64,000 bases of DNA from Oscarella lobularis (taxonomy: Eukaryota > Porifera > Homoscleromorpha > Homosclerophorida > Oscarellidae): NCBI RefSeq assembly GCF_947507565.1, contig NC_089178.1:1736001-1800000 (forward strand), given 5' to 3'. The translations under genes were made by a program, and so were the position numbers. Position 1 is the first letter of the stretch. Every line of letters begins with the position of its first letter. Under the pieces are notes generated by a model. The model had not been told where the DNA came from and did no database searches. It was given only the letters and a program-made list of their open reading frames with translations. Below, in pieces: positions 39,701 to 51,737 of this stretch.

Positions 39701-41195
39701 CCACGATTTTAAATTTGTTCTCGAAAAGATTCAGACTGCTCCGTCGTATTCAGAGAGGTAAACCGAATTCAGTGCAAGAATTAATATAATTTTTGTTTTA
39801 TAATAGGAGGCTAAATCGCACTAAATCCTCTACATTGGCTCTAGCAACCATTAAATCAGACGAAGTAACAGAGCCAGGTTCGAAGCTTTCGTGGAAGGAA
39901 TTCGAACGTTTGCACAGCAGTGCATCAACTGGGGTAAAGAGAAATCGAAAAATCAGTCTTATTCCCGCAAAAATTCGTCTCCTTAGTTTTCAAAGCCTTT
40001 TCGCGCTTCGTTCTCACTCAGTCGGTCAAACTACGAACTGTCCAACGGACTCGGTGACAAATCGGCTACGCTACAGAGCCTCATCGCGCCTTCGTCTAGC
40101 AGTTGCCTTGTCAAAGTTGGAATTGAGAGCGCTGACGTGCAACACTGCGTGTACAAGAGCGTGTTGGTGAGTGCATATTGGCAGGAGTTTCTCGGATTAA
40201 TTGACGGAATTTAGTTGACTTCGAACGATCACACCGAGTCGGTGATTAGATCGGCTTTGGAAAAATTTAGCTTTCCTGTCTTTCCTGATATGTATCGTCT
40301 TATGTATTCGCCGTATCGCGGAAGTAAACAAGGGAGGTGGGAGTTAGATGCACCGTTCTATATCTCTTTGCTTATCAGAATCCGTGCCTTTACCGGATGG
40401 ATCTAATGTATTCTACGCCATTGATCGTGCGTCAGATTCTGTTCGACTCATTGTTCGAGACAAAGAATTGGGGTACGCTTCATGGTGTGGGAATAGATTG
40501 ATCAGATGTGAGACGATGTATACATAGGGAATCCGCTCAGCCCAGGGTGGTTGAAGTAAAGCAGTCAAAGAAAGGAAAGAAGCAAACTCCTAAGAAGGAG
40601 GTGTTTTCGACTAAAAGAACCGCGGTGACGGGTATGGCAGTTCCGCTGTTTGCCAGACGAGTAAGGAGGATCTCAATCGAAATTCTTACCACGGGCATCA
40701 TCTACTTTGTGCACTATAGCAATTGTCGCTATCGCTGACAGGAATAAAACCGAGCAGGTCAATCGACTGCGTTCCGAGCTTAGCTGGAAACTATGCACCT
40801 CTCACTACTATGAATCACATTATTCGCGTTGGATTGAAAGACTCGACAGAATCCTCTTGTCTATACAAAAGTCTTTTGGTAAGTAGCGAGAAAAAAAGGA
40901 TGCAATGATCTGATTAATTTGTGAAATAGGTAACCGAGCGAAATCGATCCAGTGACGTCATCGCTTCCGCTCTTGAAAAGCTCGGCGTAGACGGCACAGT
41001 TGACGAGTTCAGTCTCTATCAAGTTATCAATTCGAAAAGTTAGCGTCGCGATTTCTTCTCTCTTGCGCGTGCATTTCTGTACTAGAAGGGAGTCTTCTTG
41101 AAATTCCGTCAGATGCAAATGTATTTTATGCTATGAATGCCACGTCGGAGGATCATAAATTTCTTTTACAGCGAAAGTCGTCATCTCCCACGTGA
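36783..41195 (+). CDS. RalGDS/RGL-type Ral guanine exchange factor with three RA domains
   Basis: RalGDS-family proteins activate Ral downstream of Ras. A short exon ([12 protein letters not shown]) joins to the REM (RasGEF-N) region ([31 protein letters not shown]). The CDC25 catalytic domain follows: [90 protein letters not shown]. In known members one RA domain closes the protein. Here three follow: KVALSDD...CVYKSILV (39380), [18 protein letters not shown] (about 40110) and [18 protein letters not shown] (about 40828). Each also has an NVFYA- or NVSVFF-like second half. An intron directly follows the YKSxL motif in all three. The GEF and RA parts join in phase across an intron at about 39119-39224. 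The stop is at 41193-41195. Confidence 0.8.
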
Positions 41196-42073
41196 GGTGG
41201 TGTTTGTGCGCTTATATATTTTTATACGTCTGTATATAAATTACTTTTCTACGCTTATAACCTATTAGGCTGAAGTTGACTCAGACTTTACTATCCTGTG
41301 TGCTAACACTAACCAGTTAGCACTGTAAAAAAATACAAGCAACCTAGAGCACGAATTCAGAAGTCGCTAAATTTTAGCCACATGACAGTGCCGAGATGAC
41401 AATTATCCCAATTATCAGATGACAGCCGACGCGGCGACGCATGCTCCTACGCATTGACGGTATGCAGCTGGACGCGTCGATCTGAAAGCCTACGTTTTCG
41501 TCTTTCAGTCGTGGATTTGAGCACGTAAGCTATAAATCCGTTCGCATTCACTAAACGAAACGACGAATCAACCGTGACCACTTCAGTATACCCACTACGG
41601 TTCTTCTCATTCCTATCGCATCCTGCCAATTTTTGATCGAACTGGTGCGGCAAACACCACTACGCGCTGCATGTAGTCTATATCCCTCGTCAAGCTCATG
41701 ATGTATTTGATCACGGATACTAGAAAGAGATCCGTGATTGGATGTTCAAAAGCATTTCATAGGTTTGGAGCCAGATTTGCTCACGAAAATTGTATTTGAT
41801 AAAGGCCGGCCATCAAAACGAAATCCAGCAGGTCATCTTCTGATTCTTCATCAACCGATCACGTACGCTACATTTGGCCCAGAGTCTTCTTTCTAATCTG
41901 CCCATCTGCCCATCTGCGCGCTAAAGAGATGGAGGTATTAACCCGTTCTCCTCCTCCTCCTTTAGGAAAACATCATAAGCTCTACTAATAGAATTAACCA
42001 GTCTTCTCGCCAAGAATAAAATGCGGGAACTCGACTTCGTCACATCCATCTTCGTCGCGAGGAGAAGGAAACA
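41196..42073. other. Intergenic, no convincing gene
   Basis: A 43-codon frame at about 41767-41896 follows a TTTCATAG acceptor-like site and ends in GPESSF. It could be a terminal exon of something lost, but no partner exon is visible. The remainder would hold the promoter of the peroxidase gene. Confidence 0.4.
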
Positions 42074-45000
42074 ATGAGTCGCCAGATCGTCGCTAAGGCC
42101 CTGGGATTCGTTTGCCTCCTCACCGCCGCATCCACCACCCTCGTTCCGCGCGCCGTTCACGACGAATACGAGATGACGGTTGACGAAACGGCGGCTGGTC
42201 GAATCCGGATAAACGATCACGCGACGACGTTGTCGTCGTCGTCGCTGAACAAGTTGGACGTGACGGCGAACGACTATTTGATCGTTGCGAAGCCAACAAC
42301 GTGCTTCGTCGAACGCGACGCGACGGCGACGACGGCGGCGGCGGCGGCGTCGCCACCGACGTTCGACTTCGCGTTTCGTGACGCAACCGGATTCAACCTT
42401 AGCTCGCTTTCTCGTTCGGAGCGGTTTGACCGTCGCGTTGCCTCCCTGAGGGGCGGTGCCGCCGTCGCCGATTACGATCGCGACGGAAGACCCGATGTCT
42501 TCTTCGCCGTGCACGACGGCCCGAGTCGGCTTTACAAAAATAACGGTTTGCACATTCTTTGAGCTGACTGTCTTCCGGCGCTTATTGCCGCTTTTTGCGC
42601 AGGTGACGGTACGTTTAGAGACGTCAGCTGGGAAACAGGAATTGGACCGTCAATCAATGCAACGGGTGCCGTTTGGGCAGACGTCGATAGTGACGGCGAT
42701 GACGATCTCTTTGTTTTATCCGTTCATTTCCATCATCTGTACGTCAATGAGGTTAGTTCGTTTGTTATCGATGTGCAATCTAATAGACTGGCATTAGGGA
42801 GGCAAATTTGTTGATGATGCAATGAAAAGGAATCTCTCCGTTTCGTCGTCATTCCAGGGAGTCAGATTTATGCCCGCAGTTGGGGACTTCAATCAGGATG
42901 GCTATCCTGATCTTGTGGTTGCTGGCTGGTCAGATGACAATTCTAGCGCCTGCAGGGGGTCTCAGGTATTGCGTTAATAGCATGCTTTTTCTCTTTACTC
43001 ATTGTGGAGATGTTGCAGGTGTTTCAAAATCTTGGCAAAGTAAGGCCCGGGTAAGACGGAAGCCTTAGGTGTAACTAAATAAATATGCTTTATGTTTGGT
43101 TTGGCCTGACAGGTTCTTCGAGGAGGTCCGAGTTATTCCAGATGATGAGTCGGCAATCTGTGCATCATTGAACGTAAGTGCAACGAGACGAGATTATAGA
43201 GAAGCTTGTCGTAGAATCTAAGAGGGAGAACCTTTGTCCGTGGCAGGATTTCGATGGCGACGGGTGGCCGGATTTGGCTCTTGCGACAGCAAATGGAAAC
43301 TTGCGGTTATTCTGGAACCGTGGAGGCGGCGGCAGAGCAATGTTTGAAGAGTGCGCCCACGCCGACTGCAACGCCTCTGACAATGTATTGAGAACGCGCA
43401 TAATGTGTATCTGCATGCCAAATCTGTTGTATCAGGATGTTATCGGTCACGCAGTCGCCGATTGGAACAACGACGAACGTTTGGACTTGTTCTTAACCGG
43501 ATTCAATGGCAGTCAGCTTCTGCGCGGTCAAAAAGATCGCTCGTTTGACTCTTTTAATTTCCTCGAGGTGAATTATGCAGTAGTTGGTTGATTAATTAAT
43601 TAATTAATATATTTTAGGCCTGGAGTGATGGGCAGTGGGGAATTGGCTCGGTACCTTTAGATGTAAATAACGACGGATACGTTGATGTTGCTTTAGCAAG
43701 CTGTACATTACCAAAATACCTGCGCTCATACAAACGCAAATGTTGTGTCTTTTAGTTCATGAAAGGTCGCGAATGCCTGTAGGCTTGTGGATAAATAGCG
43801 GCGTTGAGGGCAACTTTTCCATGACAAATGCAAGCAAAAGGCAACTCAAATTTTCTACTGCTAGCCATTTCTGTAGGCGACACATACGCTTCCATTGGCG
43901 GAAAGAAGTATAAGTGCCCGAGGGATTCTCAAATTTGATTATGACGGTGCGAAAAGGAGTATAATTTGTCTGTCTATAATATACGGCTTCGCAATTGCAG
44001 GGGATGGCGACGAGGATATTCTTCTAAGAAGCAACGTGGGAGATCCTGCGCTTTATGAAAATCTAATAGGAAATCGCAACTACTGGCTTCGCGTTCGCGT
44101 CATGAATCCGTTAGTAAACGCCTTGAAATGCATGACGTACATTGAACTCTTCCATCAGATGTCCGAATGGGAATGCCGACAAGCTGTGCGACAGCCTTCA
44201 CGCCCGGGTTACCGTTAGAAGTCTCGGCAGCGACATGGTTCAGGTTTGATTGCCACTGAATCAGCACTTCACTTTTCCAAATTGTGTCGCCGCAGGTGAG
44301 ACATATTGGCGCTGGAGCCCATTTCATGGCCCAGAACGAAATTGAAGCTCACTTTGGCCTGGGTTCGCGTCCCTTACCTGTCAACGTTCACGTCTACTGG
44401 CCTGCGTTGGCGGTGTGGATGGAGTATACCAACGTGCTTCCGAACAGGGTATTCGTTGTTGTGGCTCCTACGACGGATGAGTGAGTATTGACTATTTAAT
44501 TAGAAGGAGCTCCAACGCGCTCCTTTTTAGTGATTCGTTTCAGAGCAATTCTAGCGTCCACTACAGTCAAGTGAACGCGTGTCCTCGCCTCGTAGTCACC
44601 GCTGTGACTCAAGTAGTAGAGTTAGAGCTTGTAAATTGATCCTAATTGAATGTTTGCAGTCAAGTCTGGCCGCTGTTTCCATTGGGTCAGACGCTCGAAC
44701 TGTCTCTGTCGTTCTCAACAACGCTTCAATGCCTCAGACGGTGAGGTTCGAGTATACGATCAGAGCCCAGTCGTCGACGTGCCTCGACTGTCAAGCAAGC
44801 AGCGCTCTTGTCACGCTCAACGTTCGGAGCCCGAACCCAAATGACTACTGCAGCAAAATGTTCGCTCCATCAACATCCGATTGGTGAGTTTGTGGTGAGA
44901 TTCATTTGTAGTGAGAGAATCTCTAAGCCAGAGAAATTGGATCAAAGAAATATTGGTATGTTTAGGCGATTTGATGGCTTTTCCAATAACCTGATGAACA

Positions 45001-48000
45001 CAAATTGGGGAGCCATCGACCAGCACTTAGCCCGAGAGGTTCCGTCCGCTTACAGCGATGGGTTGTTGGCACCGGCTGCTCAATGTACGGAAAATGCAAG
45101 GTTAGATTAGTGCTGTTATCCGAGCTCAGTACCATCCATTTGTTGTGAGCAGAATGAATGGACAGTGCGCTTATCCTACGGAAAATCTGGGCAAAGGGAG
45201 CACGAGGCCTTCAGCGAGAAACATTAGCAACGTGCTATTGTCTCAGGTAATATTGATTTCTTTCTGATTGTGCCTTGAATAATGGCTTTTTTGTTACTTG
45301 CTTTTTTATATAGTCTATGTCTATACCGTCTGCTCGCAAGATCAACGATCTTGCGACGGTGTTTGGTCAGTTCTTGGCTCATGACACAGACTTGGCCACT
45401 CGTTCAAAGCGATCTGGTTCGTATCATCGGTATGGTCAAGCTTGGATGCCTATCACTGTGCCCAAGGTACATAGTTCAGTTATCTAAGAGTAGCGACCGT
45501 TGGAATAATTACGCTGTTTAATTTTAGGGTGACATTCAGTTTGATCCCTACGATCTTGGCTCGCAAGAGATTCCGTTCATTAGGTCAACGTTCGACGAGT
45601 AAACAACTATCGCGTCGCGTATAAAAACTCCCAGCATGCACCTCTCTGTTTCCATCTAAGGCTGTGCAGTGGTCCTGCTGTGAATCGACCAAGCGAACAG
45701 ACCAACAGAATATCGTCTTACATCGACGGTTCGCTGGTGTACGGTCACAACGAAGAGATCATGAAAAAGCTCAGGACGTTTGAAAACGGAAAGTTGATAT
45801 TGCAAGAAGGTGGCTATCCTCCCGTGAGTGCAATCGTGTAGAGAAGCCCAACCTTACCTGATTTGCCGTTCTTCCCCTTTTTTTGTTCGCAGTTCAACAC
45901 AATGGGAATCACGAACGACAATCCAGTTGGAGCACCGGAGAAGAAACTTCTTGCTGCTGGCGACAGTCGCATCAACGAAACGCCGCCGCTTACGGCACTT
46001 CATACGCTGTTTGCTCGCGAGCACAACAGACAGTGCGACGAATATCTAAGCGATCATCCCGGGGTACTTCTGAATCGCATCCAATGCATTATAATCGACC
46101 AACTGGTCTACGCGTATTCGTTTGCAGGCTACTGATGAGAAAACTTTTCAGGCTGCCCGACAAATGGTGGTGGCCGTGTGGCAGGCGATCACCTTCCGCG
46201 AATTTCTTCCCGCTATAGTGGGAGAGTCTATGCCGCCCTATACCGGCTACAATGCAAGTGCTAACGCGGACGTGGGCAACGCTTTTGCTACGGCAGCGTT
46301 TCGGTACTGCTTTAGAAGAAAATCCGATAAACAATATTTATATTCTTTATATGGCTGTAGTTACGGGCACAGCCAAGTGAATTCTGAAATTTGGAGATTT
46401 GAAGCGGATTGGTCTCCCATTGCTCAAGGTCATCTTAATCTGCGCGACGCCTTTTTTTCTCCCGAGCGCGTTCTGCAAGAGGGCGGCATTGATCCGATAC
46501 TGAGAGGCGCCGTCTACCAGACGGCTCAGCAAGTGGACACTCAGGTACGAGCTAGAGAGGATTGATTTTGTGTTGAATTAGCTGGTGAGATTGCCGATAG
46601 ATTGTTGACGAACTGCGAAACTTCATGTTTTTGAAAGGCAAAGATGAAACGCTCGACTTGGCCTCCGTAAATATTCAAAGAGGCCGCGATCACGGTCTCC
46701 CCGACTACAATACGGCCAGACAGCACCTCGGCTTGACACGTACGAAAATGAACTCAATCGAACGGCTCGATTTTTTAACCCTCGCGGTGTTCTTCAACGT
46801 AGGGTATTCTAGTTTTTCTGAAATTACCGACGACGTTGACGTCGCCATGAAATTGGAGAACCTCTACGGAAATATTGACAATGTTGATCTGTGGGTGGGA
46901 GGATTGGCCGAAAAGAAAGTCGCTGGTTCGGAATTAGGGCCGCTATTCGAAACGTAGCTCCAAAAAAATGGCTAATTTGTATGACGGATAATCTATGTAT
47001 TTGCAGTTTCTTTCGAAAGAATTTTCTACGCCTTCGTGACGGAGACCGTTTCTGGTACGAACGCTTCATGACATCGCAGGTCTGTCATGCAAACTCGCGC
47101 ACGTGGCAATCGACGTTCCTTACTCCAACGTCTATTTCTACAGCAAATTGCCAAGGTTCACAATTTGACGTTGGCAACGTTGATTCGACTCAACACAGAC
47201 TTTCAAGACGTGCCGGAAAATATCTTCTTTTCGCTAAAAGACTGTACTGAGGTTCGTGATCATCAGTGCGTCAACGCGGGATTCACGCAACCTGTTGTGC
47301 CGGTACACATGGGTTCCGATTGTCGGCGATACTTTCCTTCGACCAGCACAAGGTTTGTTCAGAGTGTACGTTATATTGATATAGTGCGGGGGTCCTCTTC
47401 TCGCTCCTAACACCCTGTTTCACATAGACGTCTAGATGGATTTTCCAACAATATGTTGACGGACAGGACGACATGGGGCTCGAATCAGCAATATCTTGTT
47501 CGTGATGTGCCGGCCGCTTATGCCGATGGCGTCGTTGCTCCCAGTGCCCAGTGCACGATGAAAAATCGGTACGCATCTGATTGCAGAACTGTCAAATATG
47601 TTGCTTGAGTCGCCGCGGTGTTGTAGGAACCGAAGCGAATGCTTTTATCCGGACGAAAACGACGGGCAGGGATGCACGCGTCCGTCGCCGCGGGTCGTCA
47701 GCAACGAGCTGTTTCAGCAGAGCGAGTCTGCTCATTCTCGTCGCGGTCTCAGCGACTTTCTGACCGTCTTTGGACAGTTCCTTGCTCACGACACCGATTC
47801 TTCGACACGTCTCGGACGCATAGGATCGAGTCTGACCGGAACAACCGCCTGGTTTCCCATCAGCGTTCCAGAAGTCGGGCTTATTGTTTAAGCAAGCCTA
47901 GAGAAAAAAATTATCGCTCTTTTTCTGTTAGGGTGACAATCAGTTTGATCCGTATAAGACCGGAAAAGAGCAGATGCCGTTTTTAAGATCAACCTATGAC

Positions 48001-49968
48001 GAGTAATTAAGTAGATGACTACAATAGCAGATTTCTTTTCACATATTTGTCTAATACTATAGAATGTGTACTGGTCCGACGATGGGTCGTCCCGCCGAGC
48101 AGATTAACCGAATATCATCATATATCGATGCATCAATGGTGTACGGCTCAGACGACGTCGCGACGAAACTGCGGAGTATGAAGAACGGCAAACTGATCGT
48201 ACAAGAAGGAGACTACCCACCCGTACGAGAACATAAAATATCCAAGCTTGCCTTGCACAATCTCTTTTTTTTCTAGTACAACAACTATGGCCTGCCCAAC
48301 GATAATCCAACAGGCAGGCCAGCTAATGAACTTCTAGTGGCCGGCGACGCGCGTATCAACGAACAACCGACACTTATTGCTCTTCACACGCTTTTCGTCC
48401 GCGAGCACAATCGACTGTGCGACGAGCATCTCAAAAAGTATCCCTCGGTAAAACATAAGTACTGTACTGCTGTTGCGTCAAAATTATATCCCGTCGTGGG
48501 ATTTGTTTGCAGGCGTCGGACGAAGAGATCTATCAGGCAGCTCGAAGGATTGTCATAGGCGAGATTCAGGCGATCACTTTTCGCGAGTATCTTCCCGCCG
48601 TGATTGGCAGAGAGATGCCGGCGTATACTGGATATAATTCGAGTATCAATGCTGACGTGGGAAACGCATTTTCTACTGCCGCTTTCAGGTATAGTAGGGG
48701 GCGAGAAAACCAACTATGATCAGTGCGCGTGACGCCTCTTGTACGTGCGATAGATTTGGTCACAGTCAAGTTGGATCTGAGCTGTGGAGACTTGAAGCCG
48801 ACGGGTCGGTGTCGCCACGTGGTCATCTGAACCTTCGAGACGCTTACTTTTCTCCCGAGAGAGTTCTTCGCGAAGGAGGTATTGATCCATTGCTTCGAGG
48901 TTCTGTCCGCCAGCCAGCGCAAGAGGTGGACACACTGGTGAGGGAGAAAGCAGTAAATATGTTGTTGGCTTCTATAAAGTCTTGCTTCAGGTCGTAGATG
49001 AGCTACGAAATGTGCTGTTTCCCAAAGCTCTTCGGGATACACTAGATTTGGTATCCATCAACATTCAAAGAGGTCGGGATCACGGACTGCCTGATTTTAA
49101 TTCGGCTAAGGTCCATTTGAAACAAGAACGTACGTTTTATGCCTCTCCGCCTACTGTCAGTGCTAAGCCTATAGAGTATATATACCTTTAGTGAATTTTC
49201 TAATCGATTTATTATTATATTCACTACAGTATCTCAGTGTATTTGGATTTTTTGCAGGCTATAGTTCGTTTTCGGAGATTACGGACGATCCCACAGTATC
49301 ACAGAAACTCCAAGAGCTCTACCACGACGTCAATAACGTTGACATGTGGGTAGGCGGGTTGGCAGAAAAGAAAGTCGACGGCAGTGAACTTGGGCCACTA
49401 TTCGAAAAGTAAAAGCAAACGTCGTAGAAGGCAGCATCACTGATCTGGTTCTGCTTGCAGGCTGCTTGTAATGAATTTTATTCGCGTTCGTGATGGAGAC
49501 CGTTTTTGGTATGAGAAAATCATGACTCCGGACGTAAGTGGCAATAATGACGTAACTTACTTTTCACGCAAACACCCTCTCTAGGAAATCACAATGGTTC
49601 ACCAGCAGACCATGTCTCAGATTATCAAGATGAATACAGGATATAATAACGTTCCAGAAAACGTGTTCTTTGCTCTTCAAACGTGCAAATCTGTTGAAAA
49701 TCATCAGTGTGTAGCGCCAGTGGACTCTTCGGCGCCAGAGTCGAAGATATGGGAAAGTGCTGGTGGCATTGCTATCATCGTCACAGCTTCTGTTTTGTTT
49801 GTTGTGTGCTGCATCGCTGTTGCTGTTTGCAGCTACGTTTGTTCTCGCAGGCGCAAAGAGGTCAAGGTTGACTCAAGGAAGGAAAGCCGACAAAACTTGA
49901 AGCTCGCAGCAGCAAATAATGATGTTGTGACTGTGAACGAATATGTTGACGCCGAAACGAAGACGTGA
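42074..49968 (+). CDS. FG-GAP/ASPIC ectodomain fused to two heme-peroxidase domains, single-pass membrane protein
   Basis: One splice path of roughly 1,900 residues. A signal peptide (MSRQIVAKALGFVCLLTAAS) precedes six FG-GAP/VCBS calcium motifs: ADYDRDGRPDVFF, ADVDSDGDDDLFV, GDFNQDGYPDLVV, DFDGDGWPDLALA, ADWNNDERLDLFL, LDVNNDGYVDVAL. A UnbV/ASPIC domain follows (RHIGAGAHFMAQNEIEAHFG), as in CRTAC1. A Cys-containing linker leads through CSKMFAPSTSDW into peroxidase 1: distal His in FGQFLAHDTD, catalytic Arg in GDSRINE, REHNR, proximal His in FRYGHS, NIQRGRDHGLPDY. Peroxidase 2 (47430-49700) repeats this with GDARINE and FRFGHS. A membrane span (AIIVTASVLFVVCCIAVAV) and a basic tail of about 50 residues end in DAETKT. 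The ASPIC-to-peroxidase join uses a 29-nt intron at 44631-44659. Both peroxidases keep the key catalytic residues, so activity outside the cell is likely. I know no named protein with this order. Confidence 0.8.
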
Positions 49969-50289
49969 TGCCATAGATACTAGTATCTATGGCGAGACAT
50001 AAACGACCTAATTTAGTGCATTTCTTAGAAAAAAAGAAAAAATTTCGGTAGCTTAGCGCGCGTTAGAAATTCAGCGAAGTACGAACGAACGAACGAAACG
50101 GGTAGGATTTTTACGTGTACGATGTAGCAGAAACGTTTGCTGACTCTTTTAGTAACAGTTTAGTAATAGAGGGCGTCTTTAGGTACATAATAGAGGTCTC
50201 ACTCGATCATAGTCGACTTCTAGGGGGTGTTACCACACTGTTCTTCTCCACAGTGAGTTCTGCGCCGAATCTGAGTCGTTGGGTTGCAA
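49969..50289. promoter_or_regulatory. Upstream region of CARD gene 1
   Basis: The last 65 bp (GTGTTACCACACTGTTCTTC, then CTCCACAGTGAGTTCTGCG and so on) recur before each of the three CARD genes, so they probably contain the core promoter and 5' UTR. A short inverted sequence (GATACTAGTATC) lies at 49977-49988, just after the peroxidase stop. Confidence 0.5.
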
Positions 50290-51243
50290 ATGAACTCCGA
50301 GGATCCTTGGAAAGACGTTGTAGATCGAAATAGACAGTTTCTTGATGATAATCTGGCCGTTGACCGTTCCTTGGTGTATCGTCTGATGGAGCCTGGTCTT
50401 CTGACGGCTAACGATATGGATGAAATCAATGCTGTCACTCTTGATCCCAAAAAATTGGATTTACTTTTACGAAAATTGCGCACGAAAGGTCGAAAGAAAG
50501 AGACCTTTGCAACGTTTTTGGAAGTGCTAAGGAAAGCGGGTCGCCAGTGGATTGTAGACGAATTACGTAAGTTGCAGTACCTTTTTGGTTTAACTAACTA
50601 AACAGAAGACATAACTTGGTGTATGTAGTTGCAAGAGCTGACAAGCCAGATTCAAATAAAAGTCATTTCTCTTCAAGTTCGACTTGGGATGTGAAGGACT
50701 TGCGTTCTCAACGACCGGTAGCTACCACGCATGCATATAGATCGCTTTTATATTTATACTGTGCTCGCACACTAGGAAAGTGTATCTACTGAGCCAAACC
50801 CCCCATCAACACCAGAGCCTTCTAGGCCAAATTCCACTGGAAGATTAGGTGTTTCTTATTCTACCGTTTTTGCTGTACTCACGGTAGTTGTTGGTATTGG
50901 ATTTGTGATGATGATGACATCAGAACCACAAGGAAAGGGATTGGGTGTTCTTAATATGCCTTTGAATGAATTTATTCTTGTTGTGAGTGCCAATGGTCAT
51001 CGTAAATGGTATGACATCGGTCTGAAATTGGGACTTACAGGGAATTATTTGGAGGGTCTTGAGCATGATAACCTTCACAGGAGTGGTACTTATAGGCTTC
51101 AAGCTCTGCTTCAGACTTACTATGAAATGAAAGGAGACACAAAAGAAATGCGTGAAGCTGTACTACGAGCGTGCATTTATGCTGGAATTGAAGGATCATT
51201 GAGAGATGCTATACAGAAAGAGGGCTACTCATGGACTTTTTAG
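50290..51243 (+). CDS. CARD - transmembrane - Death domain protein, copy 1
   Basis: Three exons (50290-50566, 50629-50717, 50776-51243) give 277 residues. Exon 1 is a CARD: VDRSLVYRLMEPGLLTANDM, LDPKKLDLLLRKLRTKG, FATFLEVLRKAGRQWIVDEL. Exon 2 is a polar linker (ARADKPDSNKSHFSS). Exon 3 begins with a Pro/Ser/Thr stretch (STEPNPPSTPEPSRPNS), then a hydrophobic segment (VFAVLTVVVGIGFVMMM), then a Death-fold domain: RKWYDIGLKLGLTGNYLEGL, YRLQALLQTYYEMKGDTKEM, RACIYAGIEGSLRDAI. CARD and Death domains assemble signalling complexes in apoptosis and innate immunity. No signal peptide is seen, so the membrane span would separate the two domains. First of three tandem paralogues; all splice sites and the stop are intact. 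Confidence 0.85.
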
Positions 51244-51344
51244 ACCGCGCTAGCCAGGTGGGAAAACGAATTTTTTTCTTATGTTCTTAGTTAGACATAT
51301 TTGTTTGACATACGTGGCTGTCCTCTTTTGATATCTTACTTTTG

Positions 51345-51645
51345 ACGACGGTACACCTGCGGAGGCAATTGGGTTGTGGGCGTAGCGCGCACGGACCCGG
51401 GGCGGATGGTGTGCACCGACTCTCCGGGGAGACTCATCCCGGCCGGTGCGGATACCAATCCAAACCCCCGACAGCCCGGCGGCCATTGCTCGAGAAAGAG
51501 CAAGTACCTGTGGGAGGGAGAGGGAGGGGCGACGCTCGAGCGGAGAAGGCGCGAATGAGGGGCCTCGCGTGCTTGCCTACCCGCGCCACGCCCCTCGTGC
51601 GTCATCAAATACGTTTACCATTGGCTAAACTCCACATTCCTATAC
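51345..51645. other. GC-rich insertion between CARD genes 1 and 2
   Basis: The sequence after copies 1 and 2 is nearly the same (GACATACGTGGCTGTCCTCT, then TTGAT and so on) and so is the upstream TATACGTCACGTGATTCG. Between copies 1 and 2 about 300 bp of strongly GC-rich DNA intervene; between copies 2 and 3 they are absent. No terminal repeat or coding family is recognised. Confidence 0.6.
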
Positions 51646-51737
51646 GTCACGTGATTCGTCGGCTTCTGGGAGGTGTTACCACACACTGCTCTTCTCCACA
51701 GTGAGTTCTACGCCGAATCCGAGTCTTTGGGTTGCAA

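Noticed and set aside
39249-41195. RA-domain exons as a separate gene starting at ATGCAAATG
   Set aside because: The preceding GEF exon joins in phase through GTATAG...TTTTCTAG, and RalGDS proteins normally end in an RA domain. Kept as an alternative until cDNA is available.
41758-41896. Small frame ending GPESSF after an acceptor-like site
   Set aside because: No upstream exon can be joined to it; too short to call a gene.
41921-42553. 210-codon minus-strand frame rich in Arg
   Set aside because: Reverse shadow of the signal peptide and Asp/Ala/Ser-rich first exon of the FG-GAP/peroxidase gene.
44900-49968. Two independent single-peroxidase genes
   Set aside because: One exon path runs from the end of domain 1 (DHQCVNAGF) into the start of domain 2 (CRRYFPSTST) with no stop or new start.
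51342-51704. 120-codon frame in the GC-rich insertion
   Set aside because: Compositional; several frames are open at once and the segment is absent between the other two CARD copies.
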